Assembly: GCA_914767715.1 (NCBI GenBank)
Contig: OU612066.1
Span: 26,386,283 to 26,450,282 of the forward strand
Direction of reading: 5' to 3'
DNA: 64,000 bases
Source: Membranipora membranacea
Taxonomy: Eukaryota > Bryozoa > Gymnolaemata > Cheilostomatida > Membraniporidae
Shown: positions 23,001 through 35,000 of the stretch, piece after piece
Numbering within the stretch: the stretch's first letter is position 1
How the letters are laid out: each line of letters starts with the position of its first letter
Translations under genes and position numbers: made by a program
The notes under the pieces: generated by a model
The model's database searches: none
Told to the model about the DNA's origin: nothing
The model's input: the letters and a program-made list of their open reading frames with translations, nothing else

Positions 23001-26000
23001 GAGAGTGTAGTTTATTACCCAAAGATTATAGTAATATAGCAGACACTTACATCACCGATGAAGTAGGGATGACCATTTGGACACTCTGTAAATTTAAGGT
23101 AAATGACATTAGTGATTATATATGTCCACTTTCGCAACTGTATGCAATGGTTGAAAACACTACACTTATATCACACACACACACACACCGCTTGAACTGA
23201 ATATAAAGTTTGGATTACATCAGACAACTAGGAACAGAGATGTCAACTGATGAACATAAAACAGGGCATCAAATCTAGCCGACAGTCGTCCTCTGTTGCA
23301 AGAACTCCCGATGTAGACAATTCATTTTCACTTCCATTCTGTTTCAAGAGACTGTGCACCACACAAACACTCTTACAAAGAGCTATACAACCCACACTCA
23401 ATAGCTTTTTTGAATAACATTGTGTATAGCGCAAAGTCGTAGCACACTTATGTTTTAAAGCCTCTAAATTGAAATAATATCAGTATAAATTTATTGTACT
23501 TACTGTATGATTTTCCTACATTAATACCACTAGCACCAATAAGCTCATACTGATTGTCAGGCATTGTTGGGAAGAAATGAGTCTGCAATAAACAAGAATA
23601 GAAACTTAACACTTGATAACGTGCCGGGTGAGTCTAGAGAGGATGATGATGAAATTCCACTTAGCAGGAACAGTAGATTGAGTGACAACCATGTGCTAGG
23701 TAGGTTTTGGTGAGATTTCTGACAGCCTAGAACCATTAAAATTGTCAAATTGTCCATCTGGTTGTGTAAGGTAACACATGATATTGACAGTGACTTCTAG
23801 AAGAAATAATCAGTGGCATGTCTAATATGTCTACCATAGGGTCGCGTATTGTAGCCGCATGGTTAATGTCCATAATAATATTTGTTGTCCGTCTAGGTAG
23901 ACGATGACTGCACCGAGGTGCGGCATAGGAAGAGGCTTTTTATAGTGACAAATAGGTTTCCGAGTCGTTAGTGCCACTTTTCAACCACTGACAGCTTTAA
24001 CCCAGCGTGAAGCATAGCGCATTAGCATGTAACATATAGTGTGCAAATTTCTTGATCATTATATTGCCTGGGCGGCTAAATATTGTGGTTCAATGACAGT
24101 GGGCTTGCTGGTGTGACAAGGCTAAAATCTGTGTTTTGTTTCCTAAATTAATCCAGGCCTGTTCACCAACAAGCCGCGTGGTTACAATACGCGACCTTAC
24201 GGTATATTATTATGTCTATATGTCTAATAACAACTTACTGCAGAATTCTGAGGGTCATTGATGATCTCAGCGAGTGGATACAGCTCTCCTTTTGTCTCAT
24301 CCCCAGACAGACATTTGTACATGTGAAGAACTAACATAGACAGGTTAACCCCTCGAGATTGTACTAAGTTCATCTCCTCGTTTAGTGTGTCTCTCAGCAG
24401 AAAGTCCAGCATATCCTGATAAAATTAGTTAATCAGTTTTAGCTGAGACCAACCTCCATATGGTGTTGAATTGCTGAGTTAGGCATGGTAATGGACAGTG
24501 TTTCCTTTTGTGCAGCAATTGAACAAAAAGTTTTGTATAACTTTTTTTATTATTGGAGGGGGGCTTTTATAAACAAAATTTCACTAAAAAATCTCATTTC
24601 ATCCATAAGCAGTCCTCATGGTTGCTTGACTGATGAATAACAACCATCATGTTGGTAAAATATCCTACGAATGTTATACAGACATCTTCATGTGGTCCAC
24701 CGGAACTGTTATTGAAAATAAAAACCTACAATATTCTTCGGGTTCATGTTCCGCCTGAGGTTGCTCTTGATTGCATCTCTGATTTCTTTGGGAACTGGAG
24801 ATTTAGACACCATAGTACGAGTTATTCTAGTGAAGACACCCCACAGTAGTATATGATCAGTAGTCTGTAATATTTGTAAAGCATAACAGGAGGAATGACA
24901 GGTTTTCAGACACAAAAACAAGCCAAAGAAAAGGCAAGCAGTGTTGCTATTATAATAATTCCATGCGCTGTACAACCCAGAAAAAAAATTAGAGCACTAC
25001 CCTGATGCAGCAAAACTTAAAAGAAACATCAGTGACCTAAATAATAATGTAGCATAAGTTGGACAAAGTTAAAGCCTTGCAATTCACCAAATGACAGCGC
25101 GTTAGTTTTACTTTTGAGTGGCTAGTTCAAACCTAAAATAAATCTGTCTGTCTACAAAATAGATTAAGAGGTATTATCACCCCTGACTAGTGTCCAGTGA
25201 GTTGAATTCTCTACAAACAGTATTCCAGTGTACATACCTGTCCCTTGATCTCTTCCAGGGCTTCAGAGAATCTGTCCCTCTTTGTGAAGTGTACGAAGCT
25301 GTTCTCTAATGACTGTTTGACTTTCTTGTATGAATCACCTCCGAATATGGACAGTGTATCTGCTACAGTAAAGTCCTCAAGAGCTCTCTTGATGTTCATT
25401 GGTATTAGATAGTTGTAGGGAGAGTTGATAAGATCGTTGACGTAACTCTCACCTCCTTCAGAGAGCAACTGTCTGACCACGAGGAAGCTAAAAGTAGATA
25501 AGAAAGAAATGAATAGCTAGAAGAACCTAATCCACATTCTACGCTAGGCATATTTGACCATACCAAAATTTTGCTGGGAATTGGCCATGATTACCATTTG
25601 ATCTGTTCCGAACGAACGGAATGGGACTTGCAAGCATTCTCTTTCCCGAATCAGTCAGTGCATGATGAAAATATGGAACTTCTCAGTGAATGTTTTGAGA
25701 AAGGAGTGGCCATGTTTCATCATCAATGGAGCAAGGCATGGAGATGATCGAACTAGAAGAATATCGCTTATGCAAATGCAGACCCTCCCCTCCTCTCTGC
25801 AGAGAATGAGGTAAACAACTTATCCTTATGATCATAGTTTGGATATCAGAATACATACTTTATTTGGAAGTTTCCAGATTGGTTGGCTCCCAGTAAGAAA
25901 TTTTGAAATTCTTGTTCTAGCCTTTGAGATGAATTTTTAGTGTCCAGTATTATATCAGTGATGTTATTGATGAAGACCTGTCAAACATACCCGAATGAGA

Positions 26001-29000
26001 TATCACAAGGTAAAGCAAACTCGCAACCTCCATCGAATAGATAACTTCTGTGGATAAATAACAACAGCGTAGAACAAGACAAAAATAAGCAGTTAGTTTG
26101 ATAAGAAAATGTAAGGTAGAGATGACAAAGTGCTGCAATGTGGAGGTAAACAATATCATAATTGTGGGGCAATGAATGCGGCCTGGATTATTTTCACTCT
26201 AAGCTCAACAGCTGAGTCTCCAGTCAGGATAGAGTTTGTTAAAAACAAAACCTCCATCCAATTTTGAAGACAATAAGACATGAAATTTTAAAGTTTCTGC
26301 ACGAAACTTGGATAAAAAAGTAATTATGAGAAACTTTGCTCCACTACTCACTCCCAAAGTCATTGCGATATATAATAATTACCTGTACATCTGCTAACTG
26401 GGTGAGAAGCATAACAGGTAGTTCAGTAACTTCTTCAGTTATGAGCTGTAATGTGTTTGGATCTGATATCACATTCTGCAGCTGACCAACAGTAGGTGAT
26501 GGTGGATGTAAGTCCTGAAACGATAAAACTAATCACCTTGAAATTCAATATAAAACCAGGCAACACTTAAGCTTAAATTTGTAATATTATACCACTTATT
26601 GATGATGATGATGGTGATCAACTATCTACTGACCAACCAGTATATACAATTCATTCCCATAAAACAAGAGACTGGTATAGAATATAAGTTTTAGTTCCAC
26701 ACATTGATATCATTATCATGATGGGAAAGCTCAGGTGCAACAAAGCTAGCAGGTCTAAATGTCAATTTATTTTAAGCTAACATACCTTGTGACAGTTCAT
26801 GAAGAGTACCATGGTCTGGACCTGTAGTTTAGGTTGATCTCTCCATGAGGCCAGTATATCATTGAGGCTTTGGATGACAGTCTCATTATGTTCACATCTT
26901 AGTAAAAGCTTCAGTAGGAATGACCTGCAACAATCCGTACCCATGAGACATTTCATAATCAATTATCCCAATTCACCAAGGCAAGTTACACATTGGTCAA
27001 CTATGTAAGGGATTGCAGGGTTGAACTGATATTGCAATGCTTTTCTCAGATCTTTAGATTATCAAACGAGCCAGGTGATTGTCTGTCCTTTCAAAGATAT
27101 AAGGGTTAAGTATGCATTGAATGGTATAAAAAAGCTTACCTGAGAACAGGGCTAGGATCCACAACTTCTTGTGAGTTGAACAGACTGAGCTGTCTTGTAG
27201 TTTTATCAGATGTTATACACTTCAGTAGCCACTGCATTATCTCTTCAACAGGCTGTGATTTTGAACTGAATACTATCTCGGAGATGAAGTGCATGAAGAA
27301 GGCATTCATACGAGCTCTCAAACTCTTAAATGAGTCCAGCCTCTGTTTCCTAAAACATAGAGTCTGATATTGATTTGGTATTGTACTGGGTAATTCCCAA
27401 ATATTCATAGTTAATCCCAAATTATTTTCTCTTTAACCCAGACCAGTTCTCTGAAGAGCCTAATCAAGATAGATCATGCTAGATCAAGTCAAATCATGGC
27501 TGTTTTACTTTCAGCAGAGTCAAGTACAGACAAATGAGTACATTTACATCCTCAAGTAGGTGGGCACATGTATACTGACTCAAGTCAATTTGTGACTTGT
27601 GACGTAACTTGACTTTAAAAGACTTGACTCAAGTTTACTTTACTCAAGCTCTGGTTTCTGCACTGGTCTGTTCATTACTAGGCTATTTAGACACTTTGAA
27701 TGACACAATCGATTGAGATATGATGAAACCTTACTCGATATTGTCAGATGCGAGTTCTATGATTGATTCTTCATTGATCTCTTTCCCGCAGTTCTCTTGT
27801 GCACACAATTTTACTTCTTGTACACATTTATAACACATGATGTGGTCACACTTCAATCTGACTGGGGAGTCGATCACTTCGTTACAATAATAACACTTCT
27901 TTGGACATTCCCTACAAAAACATTATGAAAATAAGTGTGACATTATAGAAACAAACAAGATTGATAAATAAAACATTATCATGAGGAGATTATTGTTGGA
28001 AGGTTTGCTTCCTGACCTTCCTGATCAGAGGATCGAAATCAATGTTGGTCTCGTTTATGGCATACACTAGCAGGTTTGGCATACAGGATTCTAAAAACAC
28101 TGACAAAGGAACGGTGCTATCTATCCACTTAGAGAGCTCTTGAACCTCATTCATTAATTTCTATACCCATCAGTCTAAAAATTGCAAAAAAAGGATCCTA
28201 AGATAAGAGGACTCACGGATATAGAGCCCTGAGCTCATCAGACACTGTCTTACGTAGAAACTTGACTATCTGTTCAAATGCTTCATGTGTGCTAAAATCA
28301 GTCTCTGTCACCTCCTATAGAACAAAGGCAATCGTGTAGAATAATGCTTGTCGGGCTGGTAAACAGTGCTGCCAGCAGAAATCCGTTACTGCCATGTAAT
28401 AGATGTAAAACCAAAATTTAATTTAAAGCCTGCAAAGACTTCAAAGAATTTTACAACAAAGTAGTTAAAATAGCTGTAGTTGTAGCTGTTCAGAATAATA
28501 TTTTTTTGAAGATAGAAGAAATCATCTCCTCCAGGGAATGCAACTTCTAATTGACTCGGGAATTTTACGTCAGTTATTAATAATGGGTTGAATGTTCTGT
28601 AAATACCAACTTATGGGGCATGCAAATAATATGGTCACTTCTTGTGATTAAGTCTGTAGAATTTTTTTTAGAGTTTGTCTAATTCAACCCTGTCATGCAT
28701 AGATGGCTTTACATTGACAGGCTATCGAAGAGTTAGTCTTTCAGAATACTTACAGTGATGAGAGTTTTGAGGTTGAAGTTCTGTTTAGTCTGTCTCTCTT
28801 GGTTTACAGGTATGATCACATGTTCCACATACAGCTTCTTTACTTCTAGCTGTGCCCACATGTTACTGGGAAAATATCATTACAACAAAATAATAAGGAT
28901 GAATTTTCATTCTATGATCCCCAAGAAAGCTGAGCTGTGTAACTGCTGTCAGTGAATAGCTTAGTCATTAGTGTTTGACTGTAAGGATCCGTGGTACCAT

Positions 29001-32000
29001 ATTACCATGAATGATTTTGTTTGCAGAAACTCATGCACTATACAAACTGACAGAGCCCATCTTCAATTGACCTTAATGCATTTCTGACCTTGCAGAAGAT
29101 GAAATTACAACTGAGAATTTCCTTCGATTTTAAGAGTCAAACTTGTGTGTCCGCACCAGTATTGTGACGACGATACCACATTGAGCATTTGTGCGTACTC
29201 ACCAACAGTTCCCAATGATACCAGAGTCCATGTCAATATCATGGGGATCTATGATCATATCATACACAGTTTTACATCTCTCTACTAGATTGACCCATGC
29301 AGCAGTATCCTTCATAACATCAGGTATCTTAATTTCCTTCACTAGAGTGAGTAAGATGTCCAACACCACCACATCTGACCTCTGTAATATGTCAATGAAT
29401 CAACATAAAGACAATATGAAAGGTCCTAAAATTAAGGATCTTATAGCCGATAGGCAGAGAGTTGTAGTTGAAGGCGACTTCCGATTGATCCAATCCACCC
29501 AGCCAATCAGAGCCAACACATTGGCTAGATAAAAACACTTGCATAGACAGCACCAAACACGTAAGACAGTAAGGTGGTCACATGCAATGAAAACATAAGT
29601 TGTAAGTGAAAGCGAATTAGCTTGCTGCAAAACTGTAAATAGTCATTTTAAACGTTGGGAGGAAGGATAACATTCTGACTGACCTCTTCAGATTTCTCCA
29701 CCTGTCTCCTGATCCTCTCAGCGATTCCTTCACCAGGAGCTTCAGATGTTAGATTATAGGCTGCAGAGAGCCTCTGCATCATTTCTCTCTGCTTCTCATA
29801 GGCTATGTGTATGTGTACCATGGATGGGTCTCTGATGTGCATCTCGTTCTGAATGTATATCATTATGTTCATACCAACCATCTATAAGCAAGAGTAGATG
29901 ATAAACGATGTCACTGATAAAGGTACATACTTCAATGAACTCACAGGAAAAATGTTTGACATGTTTCCTCAACAAAGAAGTCGGCTGTCTTACAATACAT
30001 CATAAATTAGTTTAATGTGTGCCCCTGTTAGGAGGTTTACAGTTTATCACAAAATCGCAAGTAATTGAGATGCGTTATTGACATGGGGAGTCGTGAGCAG
30101 GAGAAAAGCAGAAGTCAGCAGCTATGTTAGACCTACTGCTACATAATATGCAGTAAATTTGTCTCCTCTCAGCCAATTACTTGAAATTCATTGGAAGCGG
30201 AAGTCAAAATTATGTGCATCACACATACTTTGCAGTTCAGAGGAATTTCTGGTCAGTACCTGGTGTTCTATCTTGTTGGAGCAGGGATGAGACATATAGA
30301 TGAAGTCTACGAGGTAAGGGTCTAACATCTGAGGTTTTAGTCTGTTGTAATCGAGATGATATATAACCATACCGATAGGGGAAGATTTAAACTGCTCAAC
30401 AAGATTGTCTGCAATAACAAAAGAGGCATATATTGCAGCTAAACACGACCATACTAGCTGCGAGAGTTAAATCGCTAAATTTTAAGACCAAGGTGTTACA
30501 AATAAATACCTCACTAGGAACACTGTCACTATCAGGTAGGATATGTGGCAGACAATCTTTCCCCATGCAACAATAAACTCACATCTTGCAGGTACTTTGT
30601 GGCAAGAAATTGATTGTCTATCATATAAATACATACATCTCGAGAAGACACAAACCAATTGAGGGCTGAAGGTTTATGCTCTATCGACACACAGTATTCC
30701 GCAAATTACCTATGTTGAGCTCCTGTTGAGGGCCATTGGCTGCTATAAGTTTATCTATAGTCTGTTTGACGATCCATGAAAATGGGAACTGTGTCTCGAA
30801 CATCTGCCTACCAGTGCCAAACTCCTGAATCCTGTATCTGTTTGGCAGTTTCTACAATGCATAGATGATACTTTCATGTCAAAAACAACTATACCATTAT
30901 AGAGAGAAAAATCAACAGTAATACAGTCTACTGCAATGGCGAATAAGTTACACCTCTCTGCATCATTTTCATATACTGTCAGCTAATGTTTTTACAATTT
31001 TTAACAGTTCCAACAGCCATGAATGGACATATCTTTTGAAGCAATGAGAGTTCCAACGCATATGCATTCAATAGGTTGGCACATCCAATCAAACCGAAGC
31101 TACACCACTGGCAGCATGTCCTTTACTGGTTTGTCTTGAACAATGTTGGAAGTTCACTTACTGCGCCTTGCTGACCAGCAGTTAGTTTGCTGTACGTAAG
31201 CCCGAGTTTGTCACATTCACTAAACAGCTGTAACCAGAGTCTGTTTAATACTCCCGGAGATTTGATCATCTGTATGTTTCCTCGTACATCGATAAAGGAT
31301 ATGACTGCTGCCAAGCCCGGTACAAAGGCTCTCTCCAGCGAGTCCTCCAGAGCATGTCTGTAGTACAAATTTCACAAACATTTCAATATGAAACTCAGTA
31401 GCTGGATGGAACTTTTCATTTCTCTCTGTATCACACCTTTATGTCAACTAAAGGATACATTGCAAGAGGCAAATTTTCACTAGCATGATTAAAGTATTTT
31501 GCCAACATATCGAATTTGAGATGCACAAGAGATAAGATACGATGTGTACATGATGATAAGTGCATATGCTCAGTTGAGGTGAAAAACTCATGGGCAAGGA
31601 ACTGATGTGATAAACGAATTCAATTTATTTGCTGCTTTAGTTTATACTTATGTTCCATAGTACCTCAGTGTTTCTGACTGTTTCATGTTACTTGCTTTAG
31701 CAGCGTCAGTTTTAACCCACGATCCCTGGGAAAACTCGTACTGCTTCTCAAGCAGATCTCTCACATGAGAAAGGAACAACTTCAGGAAATCTACAATCAT
31801 ACAACACCAGCAAAATTGGTATGTGGTCTCTTAGATGTCTCTTAACACTCTCTGCACTGTGGATCCCATAATAATTAAAAAAACGTGCCAAGTCCTTTTT
31901 TCCCATTGTTTATGTCTCATTTTAAGTAGTCCTCCTCTTAGTCATTTTTACCCAACATTGTGAACATTAACTTAAACTTTAATTTGAATGATTAAAATTT

Positions 32001-35000
32001 GCAAATTTCTACACCCAGGTAAGAGCAACCACAGAAGTTGCCGGCAATGATGGTCTCTTGTCATAAGAGAAAGCCTAAGATGATAGCTTATGGCTGCCTG
32101 ATTGAACACAAACCTTTGTTTTCTGTGAGAAGTTTCTTTAGAAGACCCACTCTATCATAGTGTTGATCAGTAGTGATAATCGATACTGCAGTTGGCACAC
32201 ATTTTATTATGAACTGTTTGAGACCATCAAATTCACTGCTATTGTCATCTCCAGTCTCCATAGGTGCTGCCGCAGCTTCAGGTCCACCAGCAGTGCCATC
32301 CGATCGGGAAATGAGCTTCTTTATGATTTCATGTGGTTTTAATTCCATACATGAGCTGAGTGAAGGTAGGCGGATCTCTGGTGTTCGAGGATCGTCTATA
32401 TGCATACAACGCCACTTGCCACCTAAAAAGAACAGGGTCAAAACTTCAGAGCATGGTGGAATGTCTCAATGGATGAACAATAATGACAGAGAGGAATGTC
32501 TGTTGGGCATTTTGTTAGCTAATTAACCTGCAACACAAATATACTGCAATTGTTATCCCTCATAGCATTCGACTCATAACTAGAGCCACTTGTTCCACCA
32601 TCTTCAAACTTTCACATTATATCTATCAATGGTTGTAGGATTACATTGTGAAGTTTCAGGGATGGATGAGCATAACTTAGGATATGATATGCTAAGATAT
32701 TGGTGGATAAAATGTCCTCTGCCAGAATAAGTTGATTTGCTTGTTTGCTGGCTTCTCCCAATTCACATGACTTTAACGACCCAACGTAATTGTAGTCATA
32801 TATTATAATGAAGTATACCACTTGCCTTGATATCCAGTGAACTTATGACCTCTTGGTAGGTTGAGTAGTAGTACAGTATGGGCGTTTGTATAAGCTTCAT
32901 CACTCTGGTGTTCTATTATATATCTGACTGAATCTAACAGCTCAGTATTCTCATGCGCCAGCTCACATTGTAACAGTATTATACGTGTAATATCAGTCTG
33001 CTCATCATAACAACTCCTGAAAAGGTAAGAGAATATTGCTAAGAGTCTTGAAATTGACACAACATTGGTATCAATATAATCATCATCAAATCACTTGCGA
33101 TCACATTCACCATTGTGTACATCGAATCCATTAACTACCTGATCTTCTCAGTGAACTGAGCCTCCTTGAGGAACTCTTTCAGATAGAGGTTCTGAATCTG
33201 CACTCTTTGTCTACAAGACTGTCCCATCATGTCCTCAAGTTTGTGTTTATCATGTTCTGTCATCAGCTCAGCAAAAGTTGTAACCTGTTGGATAGAAGAT
33301 CACAATACTTATGTGTCATACTTTACTCTTAATTATCATTGTTGAGTTGATGTGTGTTACCTACATTTGAAGAAATGTAGGTAGGTAGGTAGCAGTAGGT
33401 TGTATATCCTCGGTGCCTATTCTCAAGCTGGTCAAAAATTGCAAGGCAAGTTTTCTTTGGTGATCATCAGCAGAATTGAAAATCAATATACAAAAAGCAG
33501 TTATCATCATTTTTGGAATACACTGCTGCCCTTTTTAATGTTTTATTTACCTGGATATAGAGAGGTTGGTTTGTATCACTGAGAGCGTGATGTAGGTACT
33601 CATGTAGATTCTCATGCTTCTGTCTCCGCATGTATATATCCTGTATCTTCCCTGCTTCACGGTGGAGTTCAGTCTTGTCGAGACGGAGGACCGCTTCTCC
33701 TGTGGCACATTGTAGTAACAAGAACTTAGCTTGCTCAAATACCTGCAACAATATAGAGTAGACATGAGAGTTTGGTACCTTCCCATTGTAAGCATGTACC
33801 TGATAATCAATTGCGTTAGGGCTAACCAAAAAGGAAATAGAACAAACAGCCAATGACATAGCCAGAGCAGTAACAAAAACACAGAGCACATGTCATGCGG
33901 CAGTACACTTTACAGCTGGTACATAGGGTACAAAAACTACCAATTAAGTTCATTGATAAACCATACAAGCAAGAAATAGATAGTCTCTTTTCTTCACCAT
34001 TACATGCAACGACCAATATCACAGTGCAATATTCAGTTACAGGATAATACAGACAAGGGAGACTGGGTTCCCTGCCAGCATTGAGAAGATGTCGCACTTA
34101 ACACTACACAAATTCATAGGCATGGCTGTGTGAGTCACTTATCAAGACTAATATGTACTAAGCTTTAAATATCTACATATAATCGGACTGGATATGGGTC
34201 AACACCAAGTTCAAGGTCATGTTTAGGAAAAGTAGGGGAGGTTATATTTTACCTTATCCAAGAAGTCCTCATCGTATTTATTCTCCATCATGTCTTCGGT
34301 CGCCTGTCTGACTGTCAGTGCTGTTGTCTCACCACTGTATCCTATAAATGCTGTCTCTACTTTGGAGTTCTCAAAATACTGCCTGTAAAATATCCAGAAA
34401 TCATTGCGTAAACCTATGCATAAGGGTTTGAAAAATCTTCATGTAGGTTATCCAAAGCTATAAGCATCTGCGTCTCACACCGTGCTATGCAAAGGTCAAG
34501 TACTCAAACATATTCCAGTGTGTTCTTTTCGAGTGTAGCAATCATCAGTTGATGTAGAAGTTACCTGTTTTCGAGGGCGTTCTTGGCCACCTCCCATTCA
34601 TGCTCCTCGGGTATTTCATCAGTACTACAGCCTGCTACAGGGCAGCGTCTTGGTATATCACCTCTAAACATAGCCTCTCGACAACATGGTCCAATAAAGT
34701 GCATCAGACATGGCAGCTGGTATGGCTGATCAAGACTCAGTCCACATCCGTGACATTCAGATGGGCAAACCTTCCTGATAACACAAAATATACGTGAGCA
34801 CAACAGTTAGCTGCAGGAGTCATCTGATATCAGCTGCTAAAATATGACTACAGTAAATTTCCTTTGTCATGGGTGGCCTAACCAAAATTCCTAAATAGAT
34901 CACTCCTTCTCCTATCTTTTATCAGCAGGAAACATTTTATTTGTCATCATTGACACAATAAAGGTACATACATATTATTAAAAGCAGACCAATCGTAACA

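Noticed and set aside
23174-23188. CA microsatellite
   Set aside because: Short simple repeat in an intron, of no evident significance.
32160-32526. Long plus-strand open frames opposite an RNF213-like exon
   Set aside because: These are antisense shadows of the conserved minus-strand exon 32114-32422.
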